A stretch of DNA of 64,000 bases from NCBI RefSeq assembly GCF_013184075.1, contig NZ_JABEQQ010000001.1, forward strand, positions 372,001-436,000. Reading direction: 5' to 3'. The stretch is from Lentilactobacillus kribbianus. Lineage in GTDB: Bacteria; Bacillota; Bacilli; Lactobacillales; Lactobacillaceae. The notes beneath the pieces are model-generated. The model was given only the letters and a program-made list of their open reading frames with translations. It searched no databases and had not been told where the DNA came from. Positions within the stretch are counted from its first letter, which is position 1; each line of letters starts with the position of its first letter. The translations under genes and the position numbers were made by a program. Positions 1 through 9,300 of this stretch are shown here, piece after piece.

Positions 1-2218
1 GCTTATGGGGCGTTAAACTCGTGGTATTTAATGGAGTGGCTTCCGTAAACACAGCGCTTTGGGAATTAGGTGCACTCGGATAAAAAATTTCATTGGCATT
101 AGCCAAGGCCATGGTGGCTGATTGTTGTAATTGATTAGTCACCTGAGTAATTTCGACCAGGTCATTTTGATTAACCCCTGCCAATAAATGTTGCAATCCC
201 GCCAGTAATTCTTCTGCTTGCTGATCAGCTTGTTGTGCTCGAGCTAATTGCTCGCTTAAATAATTTTGCTTGGTTTCACTTAACGATTGTTGCATTGCCA
301 TCGTAGTTACGTTGGCCACATTAGTAACCACCTGCTCCGTCAATTGCTTCGTATTGGTGACTTGACTTTTAACCACTTGCATTACTGGACTAAGAGTTAC
401 CTTAATAGGATTCTCTAATTCGCTAGGCGTTGGTTGTGCGACGGTTTTAACCTTTTGAAATAAATCATTCACCAAATTAACATCATCGCCACTAAATTGA
501 CTGGTTTTATTTTCCACGTGAGCTCGTTGGGCCGGTGTTAATTGATCAGCAAATGAGCTTTGATAAAGCCAGAAATAAACTACCCGAGTTTGTTTCAATA
601 ATAGTTGGTAATTGTCGCCACCAAGATTACGGTCACTAGGTGCCAACCGCATCATTTGGTTAAATTCTGGCAAAGTCTTAACCGCCATATTTTGTTCATA
701 ATCAAACTCACCTTTAGCAATCAAACCAATCGACTGATCAAGTGCATAGCTAGCAGCCTGATCAACTATTTCTGCTAAAGATTGTTCCTTAGCCAAATCA
801 GGTTTTAAGACGTTGCGACTCTTGGTATATTCTCCACTGTTAATTTGAACTAATAACCGGTTTCGTGCGAGCGTGTATTCACTGAGTACCGGTAAAAGCA
901 AGGCTTTTTGCCAAGCTAAAAACAACTTTTCAATAATTCCGTAACGAACCACTAGTGGCTCGCCGGTAATATCGTTATACATTTGATTACCACGTACATC
1001 GCGGGCAAAACTGAATTTAGCTTGCAAATCAGGATGCTGCACACTAATTTCATGTCCCTTAGCTAGGTTTAAGATTCCTAATCGAGCACTGGCGCTAGCA
1101 ATAGATTTCGGTCGACGCAACCAATTCATCATTTCGGGATAGTTTAAAGCTACCACCGTTTCTACTTCACTAGGTTCAGTACTCATGGTAACTGGCACGC
1201 CTAACCAATCACGCCCGTTATTAGCTAATTGGTAAATTACATCGTACAGTGACAACGGCACCACTAAATTAATAATTTGCATCAAAGTTTGATTAACAAA
1301 GCGATCCACCACACTGGTTAGTGAGGTTAAATCTTGGAAATCTAATTTTTGCTTGAGCTCCCGATCTAACACATCAGTATAATCGGGTCCTTGATAGCTG
1401 AATGTTTCTAACCAAGTAGTCGCTTGATTAGGTAAGTGATAACTACTTAAAAAACTATGGTTAGTTTCGCGCCGTAAAAACTTGCCGGTTGCTTCGTCAT
1501 TAGCGACTACCGATCGTTCGGGATTTTGACCGTTAAGCTGGTGATCGAAATGTTGGAACCACCGACTAGTTAAATCTTTCTGTTGTTCAGTAGATAACTG
1601 AGTAATCTTTTTCATTATTACTGGCAAGAAGGCTTCGTGATTACTATCATCTTGTTGATCGCCGACTATTGCTAGGACAAATTGTCCCACTGCCGTTTGA
1701 TATCCCCGTTCAAATTGTTCCCCATCTTTAACTTGATTGAGATAATGAGAATAATTACTGCCAGCCGCGCGGTTAATCACTTCAGTCGTGTTATCCCCAC
1801 TAGTCCATAGTATTAGATAGTAGAATTGGTTGATTCTTAAATTAACCAAATCACTGATAGCCGCCCCATAACCGAGCCGGGCCGCTGCATTTTTACTAAG
1901 AGCGCCCCGACTTAATAGCCGCTCACCCACTTGAATTAAGACTGGTTGTCGATTTCTAAAATTATCTTCTATCCCAAATCGTTCGCTAGCAAAACTAGTA
2001 GCTCCCAAAATATTGGCTGTTGTATCTTGCAACCATTCACTCACGTGCAAATTAGTTCTACGCGTAGGTCGTGGTGCTTTCGGTTTTTGTGGTGTTTTAC
2101 TATTATTAGCGGCTTGTTTTTGGCGGTTATTTACCTTAGCCTGATTTTTGTTATCCCGCCGACTCGCTACTCGACTCAACTGTAGTCCATTGTTAGCGGT
2201 TGCTTCGTTTTCTTTCAT
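1..2218 (-). CDS. Large uncharacterised protein, 3' part missing (off left edge)
   Basis: An open frame of 739 codons runs from an ATG at 2216-2218 to the left edge without a stop, so the protein is longer than this. I do not recognise a family. The first ~60 residues are basic and polar (many Asn, Gln, Lys, Arg) with no signal peptide. A mostly soluble middle follows, with one hydrophobic stretch near residues 315-335. The last ~140 visible residues are Gln/Ala/Glu-rich and look like coiled coil. A GGGGTG ribosome site lies about 8 bases before the ATG. It is divergent from the acetyltransferase at 2512. It could be an intracellular structural or phage-derived protein, but nothing in the sequence decides this; the coding call is firm, the function unknown. 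Confidence 0.8.
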   Translation of the reverse strand, partial: MKENEATANNGLQLSRVASRRDNKNQAKVNNRQKQAANNSKTPQKPKAPRPTRRTNLHVSEWLQDTTANILGATSFASERFGIEDNFRNRQPVLIQVGERLLSRGALSKNAAARLGYGAAISDLVNLRINQFYYLILWTSGDNTTEVINRAAGSNYSHYLNQVKDGEQFERGYQTAVGQFVLAIVGDQQDDSNHEAFLPVIMKKITQLSTEQQKDLTSRWFQHFDHQLNGQNPERSVVANDEATGKFLRRETNHSFLSSYHLPNQATTWLETFSYQGPDYTDVLDRELKQKLDFQDLTSLTSVVDRFVNQTLMQIINLVVPLSLYDVIYQLANNGRDWLGVPVTMSTEPSEVETVVALNYPEMMNWLRRPKSIASASARLGILNLAKGHEISVQHPDLQAKFSFARDVRGNQMYNDITGEPLVVRYGIIEKLFLAWQKALLLPVLSEYTLARNRLLVQINSGEYTKSRNVLKPDLAKEQSLAEIVDQAASYALDQSIGLIAKGEFDYEQNMAVKTLPEFNQMMRLAPSDRNLGGDNYQLLLKQTRVVYFWLYQSSFADQLTPAQRAHVENKTSQFSGDDVNLVNDLFQKVKTVAQPTPSELENPIKVTLSPVMQVVKSQVTNTKQLTEQVVTNVANVTTMAMQQSLSETKQNYLSEQLARAQQADQQAEELLAGLQHLLAGVNQNDLVEITQVTNQLQQSATMALANANEIFYPSAPNSQSAVFTEATPLNTTSLTPHK

Positions 2219-2511
2219 ATTCTTACACCCCAGGGTTGTAATTTATGGATATTAAATTTAAATTTATCTACTATAATGATAAGTGATTCCATTCGCCAGC
2301 TGATAAGGTCCGTCCCTGACTTAGGATAATCTTAAATTAATTATAGCCTATTTTTCGACTTTTTTTCTTCAGGCAAGATACTAAACTATTTTTTTACAAG
2401 TGATAGAATTAGGTTGCGGAACTAGATTTTTTGAATTATAATCTTTGTCTATGTTGTTATACTAGCAAAAGCTAATTATACAAATAAGAAAAATAGAAGG
2501 ATGTGACACGA
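2219..2511. other. Divergent AT-rich intergenic region
   Basis: About 290 bases between the large leftward gene and the rightward acetyltransferase. It contains a 14-bp AT palindrome (TAAATTTAAATTTA, about 2254-2267) and several TATAAT-like hexamers (for example near 2436 and 2454-2462), but no promoter pair with a convincing -35 and spacing in either direction. No open frame or RNA gene is recognisable. Confidence 0.5.
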
Positions 2512-3045
2512 ATGGCTGCAAGTTACTTACGGCAAGCACGGAACGAAGATATTCCAGAGATTAAAAACATTATTCATGGGGCAATCGAGTTTTTACACGA
2601 GCAAGGGATTGACCAATGGCAAAAGGGCTACCCAAGTGATGGTGATCTCGAAACCGACGTCAAAAATGGAATTGGTTACGTCTTGATTTTCGATGACCAA
2701 ATCGCTGGGTTTGCTGCATTGCACCAGGGACTAGATATTAACTATCTAAACATCCACGATGGTGAATGGATCAATGGTGTAGAAGGACGCTATACCGCTA
2801 TTCATCGAATTGCCGTTTCACCAAACTTCCGGGGCCAACGACTCTCCCAAAAAATGATGAGTGGTCTAATTACCATTTCCGGTATCTTAGGTTATCGTGA
2901 TGTCCGCATTGATACTCATCCTGAAAACATGGCAATGCAACACGTTATTACCTCAAATGGTTTTGAAAAACGTGGTGTTATCTACATGCAAGAAAACGGA
3001 CACGAAGAAACTCCTCGTTACGCTTATCAGTTTATAATTGATTAA
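2512..3045 (+). CDS. GNAT family N-acetyltransferase
   Basis: A 177-residue GNAT-fold acetyltransferase, expected to transfer acetyl from acetyl-CoA to an unknown amine. The acetyl-CoA motif is visible in the second half: beta strand HRIAVSP followed by RGQRLSQ, which fits the (Q/R)xxGx(G/A) pyrophosphate loop in degenerate form, then a helix and the late NPENMAMQHV..GF-type strand/helix seen in the family. I chose ATG 2512 rather than the in-frame GTG at 2503 because AAGGA at 2497-2501 sits 10 bases before the ATG and only one before the GTG. The substrate cannot be inferred. A small membrane protein gene follows 40 bases downstream and may be co-transcribed. Confidence 0.8.
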   Translation: MAASYLRQARNEDIPEIKNIIHGAIEFLHEQGIDQWQKGYPSDGDLETDVKNGIGYVLIFDDQIAGFAALHQGLDINYLNIHDGEWINGVEGRYTAIHRIAVSPNFRGQRLSQKMMSGLITISGILGYRDVRIDTHPENMAMQHVITSNGFEKRGVIYMQENGHEETPRYAYQFIID

Positions 3046-3085
3046 CCAATTTGATTTGTTGTAGAATGTAGCTGAGGTGAAAAAT

Positions 3086-3277
3086 ATGTCAGCTGCAAAT
3101 AATTCTGTTAAAATCGCCCTCATTACTATGTATCTTATCGGTATCTTGTGCTTGGCTATCACCTTTTTCATTTTAAAACGGGTGAACGGTCGTCCTTGGA
3201 CTCGTTTTTCAACGGGTTTAATGACCATCATTATGCTGATGGCGGTTATTTTAACAATCAGTTTTAATTTAGAATAA
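3086..3277 (+). CDS. Small two-helix membrane protein, unknown function
   Basis: A 63-residue protein with two predicted transmembrane helices (roughly residues 10-30 and 44-60) joined by a short basic loop containing KRVNGRPWTRF. ATG 3086 is preceded by GAGGTG at 3074-3079, 6 bases away; the in-frame GTG at 3077 lies inside that ribosome site and is unlikely to be used. It follows the acetyltransferase by 40 bases and is closed by the terminator at 3301-3333. I do not recognise a family. The clean start, ribosome site and helix pattern support a real gene. Confidence 0.6.
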   Translation: MSAANNSVKIALITMYLIGILCLAITFFILKRVNGRPWTRFSTGLMTIIMLMAVILTISFNLE

Positions 3278-3300
3278 CAAATAATTTAATGTATAAACTA

Positions 3301-3333
3301 AAAGACCCCCGATAACTTGGGGGTCTTTTTTTA
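3301..3333. terminator. Rho-independent terminator, bidirectional
   Basis: AAAGACCCCC and GGGGGTCTTT arms around an 8-base loop, followed by a T run on the + strand and an A run on the left side. It lies between the convergent small membrane gene and the cystine-type ABC operon and can serve both. Confidence 0.85.
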
Positions 3334-4071
3334 TTAAGCCAGTGATAAACCAGCTAAGAAGTTTTGAATTCGCTGATTTTCCGTAGTAAAAAATTCAGTC
3401 ACCGGACCAGCAAAGAGCACTTGCCCGTCTTCAACAAAGACAATTTTGTCAGCTACTAACCGAGCAAACTCCATGTTGTGAGTAACCACTACCATAGCTT
3501 GTCCCTTAGCAGCAATTTCTTCTAAGATTCGAAGTACCTGAGTTTCTAACTCCGGATCCAAAGCACTTGTTGGTTCATCCAGTAATAAAAATTCTGGTCC
3601 CATTGCTAATGCGCGGCAAATGGAAATTCGCTGTTGCTGCCCGCCGGATAATTGCGTTGGATATTGAGCGGCATACTCAGCTAATCCGACTGATTGCAAT
3701 AACTCATATGCCCGGCTCTCGGCCGCTGCTTTTGACTGCTTTAAAACGGTGCGCGGAGCCTCAGTGATATTTTGCAACACCGTCAAATGCGGGAATAGGT
3801 TCCAGTTTTGAAACACCATTCCTGATTTACGCCGAATGGCTCGGACCGTTTTACGTGAAATTTCCTTCGTAAAATCAACCGTAATATCATCAATTTGCAT
3901 AGTACCACTATCCGGATGGGTTAACAGATCAATTGTTCGCAACAACGTTGATTTCCCAGAACCAGATGGTCCGACAATAACCGTACTTTGATTATCTTCA
4001 AAAGTGACTGAGACATCATCTAACGCTCGTTGATTTTGATATTGTTTCACCAAATGTTCGAGTTTAATCAT
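3334..4071 (-). CDS. ABC importer ATPase, cystine/polar amino acid type
   Basis: A 245-residue nucleotide-binding subunit that powers uptake of a polar amino acid. Seen in order: Walker [10 protein letters not shown] (about residue 36), Q-loop in VFQNWNLFP, signature LSGGQQQRISICRAL, Walker [13 protein letters not shown], and the switch His in VVVTHNM. Length is standard for the HisP/GlnQ/TcyC group. Its ATG overlaps the stop of the permease gene by one base, so translation is probably coupled. It is the last gene of the operon L,D-transpeptidase, binding protein, permease, ATPase. The cystine assignment comes from the binding protein, not from this subunit. Confidence 0.88.
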   Translation of the reverse strand: MIKLEHLVKQYQNQRALDDVSVTFEDNQSTVIVGPSGSGKSTLLRTIDLLTHPDSGTMQIDDITVDFTKEISRKTVRAIRRKSGMVFQNWNLFPHLTVLQNITEAPRTVLKQSKAAAESRAYELLQSVGLAEYAAQYPTQLSGGQQQRISICRALAMGPEFLLLDEPTSALDPELETQVLRILEEIAAKGQAMVVVTHNMEFARLVADKIVFVEDGQVLFAGPVTEFFTTENQRIQNFLAGLSLA

Positions 4072-4778
4072 TAATTTTCACCCCGCTTAATGTAACGGCT
4101 GGTACGCTTTTCTAAGTAGTGCTGCAAAATACTTAAAATGGAGCACAAAATAGCGTAAAGAGCGGCGACTAAGCAATACATTAGTAATGGCTCATAATTT
4201 TTCGCCGTAATTTGTTGACTAACCGTAAACATTTCTAGAATAGTGATGGAACTAGCTAAAGACGTATCTTTAACTAAACCAATGAACTCATTGGATAATG
4301 TTGGCAAAGCAATCCGAATTGCTTGCGGAAAGATAATCTTAAATAAGGTTTGGCTTTGGGTAAAGCCCAACGTTTCTGCCGCTTCCCATTGATCTTGAGG
4401 GATCGAAAGTAAGGCACCACGAATATTTTCAGATGCATAGGCACCAGTGTTGAGTGAAAAGGTGATAACCGCCGCAGTAAATGCCGGCATTTGTACCCCT
4501 AAATTGGGTAATCCAAAGAAGATAATAAATAATTGAACTAGGAGTGGGGTTGAACGAAATAGCCAAACATAAAAGTAAGCTATTGCCACTAATACGCTCC
4601 AAGCTCCCTTAACTAATGCATTGCCACGCGGACGGGCCAGTTTAATTAAAGCGGTAATCACCGCGATTACTAACCCAAAGGCAAACGAAATAATGGCGAG
4701 TGGAATCGTAAACTTAATTCCAGCCGCCACTAATTCGGGCAATGACGTCATAATTGTATTCCACATATAATCAGTCAT
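4071..4778 (-). CDS. ABC importer permease, cystine/polar amino acid type
   Basis: A 235-residue integral membrane subunit of the polar amino acid uptake family (HisM/TcyB type) with about five hydrophobic helices. The EAA coupling loop that contacts the ATPase is visible around EAAETLGFTQSQTLFKIIFPQA. It is preceded by the substrate-binding protein gene with a 14-base gap and overlaps the ATPase start by one base, so the three subunits form one transcription unit. The family name is secure; substrate follows the binding protein. Confidence 0.87.
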   Translation of the reverse strand: MTDYMWNTIMTSLPELVAAGIKFTIPLAIISFAFGLVIAVITALIKLARPRGNALVKGAWSVLVAIAYFYVWLFRSTPLLVQLFIIFFGLPNLGVQMPAFTAAVITFSLNTGAYASENIRGALLSIPQDQWEAAETLGFTQSQTLFKIIFPQAIRIALPTLSNEFIGLVKDTSLASSITILEMFTVSQQITAKNYEPLLMYCLVAALYAILCSILSILQHYLEKRTSRYIKRGEN

Positions 4779-4792
4779 CCCTATCGTTATTT

Positions 4793-5596
4793 TTATTTTT
4801 TAGTAATATCAGTCGTAAAGTACTTCTTAGATAACTTAGTTAAAGTACCGTCAGCTTGTAATTCCTTTAAGGCTTTATTAGCTTTATCGCGTAATGCTGG
4901 TGATTGCTTATTAAACATTGCCGCAATTTCTGAAGCCGGAATCTTAGAAGTTGGAATTTCGGTAACTTTCAACTTATTATCCGGATTGTCTTTAGCCCAG
5001 CTATAAAAGGCTTCGCGCGAATTAATAGTTCCTTGGGCCCGACCTTCTGAAATTAAGGACACCGTATTTTGGAAAGTATCTGATGGCATCACATCGGCTC
5101 CGAATTTTTCAGCGTAAATAGCATTTTCGGTTCCTGTACCTTCAGGAAACTTCTTACCCTTAATATCATCAACGCTCTTTAATTTACTATCCTTAGGCAC
5201 AATCAAAGCTGACTTAGAGTAAATGTATGGCGTTGAAAAAATAAACTGTTTCTTCCGTTCTTTAGTAACCGTCACGTTGTTGATTACCACATCAAACTTC
5301 TTAGCTTGTAACCCTGCAATTAAAGAGTCCCATTTAGTGGGAACAAACTTAGCCTTGAGGCCCATTTTTTTAGCCATTGCTTGACCGAGTTCGACTTCAA
5401 ATCCCTTTAACTTGCCATCTTGGCGGTAGGAATATGGTGCATAGGTACCTTCTAGACCAACGGTTAGCGTCTTATTATCACCTACTAGTTCTGATTTGGC
5501 ATCTTTTTTTGTATTACCACAACCAGCTAAGACCAGTACCAAAGCCATCACAGTTCCTAAAACAACAGTTAGTTTCTTTAAATTAATTTTCTTCAT
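4793..5596 (-). CDS. ABC importer substrate-binding lipoprotein, probably L-cystine
   Basis: A 267-residue family 3 solute-binding protein. The first ~25 residues are a lipoprotein signal with lipobox VLAGC, so the mature protein should be lipid-anchored outside the membrane. Two lobes follow. The sequence EGTYAPYSYRQDGKLKGFE, the PTKWDSLIAGL stretch, the VVINNVTVTKERKKQF hinge region and the end LSKKYFTTDITKK closely resemble what I recall of the Escherichia coli cystine-binding protein FliY/TcyJ, which is why I favour cystine over other polar amino acids. A GGGAG ribosome site precedes the ATG. It lies 27 bases after the L,D-transpeptidase gene with no terminator between them. Confidence 0.8.
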   Translation of the reverse strand: MKKINLKKLTVVLGTVMALVLVLAGCGNTKKDAKSELVGDNKTLTVGLEGTYAPYSYRQDGKLKGFEVELGQAMAKKMGLKAKFVPTKWDSLIAGLQAKKFDVVINNVTVTKERKKQFIFSTPYIYSKSALIVPKDSKLKSVDDIKGKKFPEGTGTENAIYAEKFGADVMPSDTFQNTVSLISEGRAQGTINSREAFYSWAKDNPDNKLKVTEIPTSKIPASEIAAMFNKQSPALRDKANKALKELQADGTLTKLSKKYFTTDITKK

Positions 5597-5623
5597 GATT
5601 AGTCTCCCATTAAATGTGTCAGT

Positions 5624-6232
5624 TTATTTAATGACAACCTTCGTCCCCGTTGGTACGTTTTGGTTAATCCACTTAGCGTCTGGAATTGATAGCCGGACAC
5701 ACCCGTGTGAGTTAGCACTCTTCCCTAAATTATCAGCTTCTGCTTTAATATAATCACCATTCTCATCGGTTGGTACCGTGTGGAACAAGTAAATTCCGTG
5801 GTCCTTCCAAGAAGTCCAATATTTGGCACCTTCTTTAGACTCCTTATTATAGAAGAAATCACCGCGTTCAGCTTGAATTTGGTATGTTCCTCGTGGCGTA
5901 GAATTATCCTTTCCCGTTGAAGCATACATAGTGTATAGAATCTTTTTCTCCGGACTCATCACGTAAACTCGTTGTTTTTTGATATCAACTTGCAAATAAC
6001 GACCGTTACTTGTCGTGATTTTAGGATAAGGTTTATTTTCAGATGGCTTCCGCCAGTTAATTTTAGGTTGATTAGTTGGTTTCGATTTGGTTGTCGACTT
6101 CTTAGCAGTTATGCTACTTGATGATGCGCTGTCGGTCTTGGATTCGGATTTGGCTTGTTTGCTGTTAGAACAACCGGCAATGACCAAAACCAAAGCCAAG
6201 CCCATACAGACACGTAGAATTTTTTTCATCAT
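5624..6232 (-). CDS. L,D-transpeptidase (YkuD domain) lipoprotein
   Basis: A 202-residue exported protein with a lipoprotein signal (lipobox VIAGC, about residue 20), a Ser/Lys/Thr-rich linker to about residue 60, and a C-terminal YkuD catalytic domain. The catalytic signature is intact: His in LFHTVP and SHGCVRLS with the nucleophilic Cys. Such enzymes make meso- or Lys-type 3-3 cross-links or tether proteins to peptidoglycan; which applies here is not visible. Two adjacent ATGs are possible; GGGAG lies about 9 bases before the first. It is the first gene of an operon continuing into the cystine-type importer and has a good promoter at 6262-6291. Confidence 0.87.
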   Translation of the reverse strand: MMKKILRVCMGLALVLVIAGCSNSKQAKSESKTDSASSSSITAKKSTTKSKPTNQPKINWRKPSENKPYPKITTSNGRYLQVDIKKQRVYVMSPEKKILYTMYASTGKDNSTPRGTYQIQAERGDFFYNKESKEGAKYWTSWKDHGIYLFHTVPTDENGDYIKAEADNLGKSANSHGCVRLSIPDAKWINQNVPTGTKVVIK

Positions 6233-6261
6233 AAAATCAAATCTCCCAACTTTTACTTATT

Positions 6262-6291
6262 ATTATAAAGTGCGTACTTAGATTAACCCAA
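6262..6291 (-). promoter_or_regulatory. Promoter of the transpeptidase/cystine importer operon
   Basis: On the minus strand TTGGGT (6286-6291) and TATAAT (6262-6267) are separated by 18 bases, about 30 bases upstream of the transpeptidase ATG. The -10 is perfect, the -35 partial. Confidence 0.55.
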
Positions 6292-6321
6292 AATCAGCGC
6301 AATTTCAAGCCAAATCACCGA

Positions 6322-9300
6322 CTACTTCACGGCAATCGTTTGGTTAACGTCTAATAAATAAAGATACTTATGGTTAACTGGTCGCTTTAAAATTTGGCTT
6401 AATGCCGTCGCATATAATTCTACTTGCCCTCGATAACGGGCCACAATTTGATCAACTGAATTTTGGGGAGTCACATGATCAGTTTTGTAATCAAATAAAA
6501 TCAATTCGTCTTCAGCTACCGTATAGCCATCAATAATTCCATGAATTAAAACGGACTGGTTAGGATCATCTTGAAATCCGGTAAAAATTTGATTGGCATT
6601 AAGTAAAACTGAAAACGGTACTTCTCGATTGATAGTAGCTGCGTTAGCTAAAACTAACTGACCTAGCTCACTTTGATAAAAGTTCATAATACCAGTTACA
6701 TTAATTTGGCTGGCTACCATTTCACTTATTACCTGATCAGCAACTAATTGCTGAATTTGAGCCGTAATGGTTGGTATGGTTGGCGGTTCCTTTAATTGCA
6801 TTTGTTGCAGGACTAAGTGAGTAGCCGTTCCGACTTCAGCCGCACTGGCTTGACTAGTAGTTTGCAAAAATTTAGGACGACCAAATGGCGTAACGAACGC
6901 TGGCTTGACCTGACCTACTTGATCCACATCTAATAATTGATAACTACCTAACTCAATATTGTCGGGATCATCAAATAGTCGTTTCACTTCCGAAACCGAC
7001 TGGTACGCAGTGGTTTTAGTAGCAGCTTGATAAGGATAAACAAAATCCATTTCGTGATCAATTTGTTGTTTAGTAATTACTGCATCTTCCATTGCAGCAT
7101 CGTTAACCTGGTTTAAAGCTGTGATCCAATTAGTGGCTTGTTCCGTCGTTTCAATTTCCGTGGGTTGATGCTCAGCTAATTGGGCCGCTGTCACTAGGTG
7201 AAAGGCCAGTTGTGTTTCGTCTTTAGCTAACACTGACATAGTTGGATGACTGCCACTAATTTGGGGGTGCCGAGCAATCGCCGGGCCCACCCAATCAAGG
7301 TAGTTATTAGCTTTCAAGCGTACCGATTCTGGTAGCAACAACTCATTAGCATTAGTTTTACCTTGCCAAAGTTGCACAAAGCCGGCCTCATCTGTCGGCT
7401 GATTCTTTTTGTGCTTAAAGCTCCCTACTAGATAGAGCTTTTGTTCCGCCCGGGTAACCGCCACGTATAATTTACGCATTTCTTCTGAAATTGCGGCCCG
7501 TTTAGCATGATTAGAGATGATCTTTTTTTGTAAAGTGTTGCTTTCTTCTCTGGTAGCTAAATTAAAATACGTAATACCAACACCTAATTGATCATCTAAT
7601 TCATATTTAGCCCTGGTATCTTGCATATTAAATTGACGGTTCAAGTCGTTAATGAACACCACCGGAAATTCTAGCCCCTTACTACCATGAATCGTGGTGA
7701 CTAACACGGTATCTGCCCCGGTTTCAATATTGGCTTGCCCTAAATCATCATCGCGTTCTTGCATGCGTTCGATAAACCGGACAAATTGAAATACGCCTTT
7801 AAAGCTGGTTTGTTCATACTGGGCCGCCCGTTCGTAGAGTGCATGTAAATTAGCTTGACGTTGATACCCAGCGGGCATGCCCCCCACATAATCTAAAAAA
7901 CCGGTCTCTTGATAAATAGTCCAAATTAAGGTTACCAAATCGCTTTGTTGCGCTAAATCTCTAAATTGTTGCAGTTGTTCCATAAAGCGACTGATTTTAG
8001 CAAAGACAGCAGCTCCAAAAGGGGTAGCTTGGCTAGTTTCAAAGTTTTGATAGAAATTAAGCACCGCTTGGTAGTAGTTACCAGTCTGTTGATTAATCCG
8101 CATAAATGCCAATTGATTTTCGTCTAGGCCCACAATTGGTGAACGTAAAACTGCTACTAGTGCAATATCTTGATAAGGATTATCAATAATTGACAAGAGG
8201 GCCATCATAATTTGAATTTCGGTCGTTTTAAAGTAACTTTTGGCCTGATTGACAGTGGCTGGAATCGCGTACTTTTCTAAGACTTCAGCTAGAACCAAAT
8301 CATTGGTATGAGTCGGCGATAAAATAGCCACATCCCCATATTTAATCGGTCGCATTACTTGGGCATGGCGATCGTAAATTTCGACCTGATCATCCACCAA
8401 TTGGCGAATTTGTTGTGCGATTAATTCGGCTTGGCCATTCGCCCCATCTTCTGGTACAAAAGTAGCATTAACCGCCAACGATTGCGCATCCTTAGCGTTA
8501 TTTTCTTGGTATAACAGTAATTCAGCCGTAGTGGTGGCAGCTTCAGGGTAATACTTAGCCCCAAACTTTAAATGAGCGGGTCCGACGTAATCTACATCCC
8601 CAACTCGTTGATCCATTATTTGTTCAAAAATCAAATTGGCAAAATCAGTAACATTTTTGGTCGAGCGAAAGTTTTCTACTAGATTAATTAATTCATCAGC
8701 TGTGTTGTCGGTAGCGTAACGCGTCTGTTTGTCAATAAACATCGTAGGATCAGATAATCGGAAACGATAAATCGATTGTTTCACATCCCCCACCATAAAT
8801 CGATTGCCGGCCTCCGGCTTAGCCAATTGACTTAAAATGGCTTCTTGCAGCCGGTTATTATCCTGATATTCATCGACCATGATTTCAACGTATTGATTTT
8901 GTAATTTAGCTTTAATTTGTTGTCCGGGTTCACTAGCATTAGTCAAAATTCGGTAAGCTGCGTGTTCCACATCGATAAATTCCATTAATTGGCGGGCTTT
9001 TTTAGCTTGGTCATAGGCCGCACTAAACGCTTGCACTACCGTCACTAACTTATCAACTCGTTGCATGGCTTGTTGAATTAAGGTTACCGTAGCTCCTTGC
9101 GCCAATTCAAAATAGCCATCAGCTAACTCATTGATGGTTTTGATGATATCGGTTTTTAATTGCTTATTTTGTTCATGCAACTCTTTTTGCTCTGGTTCGG
9201 CCCCTCTAGGCGCAGCACTCAACCGGGGATTATTAAATTGTTGCAATAAATCGCGCAACTCGTTCCAATCCGGCTGAAGTAGTTGTGTTTGAATCATTTT

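Noticed and set aside
2953-3231. Minus-strand open frame across the acetyltransferase and small membrane genes
   Set aside because: Antisense to two better-supported genes with proper ribosome sites.
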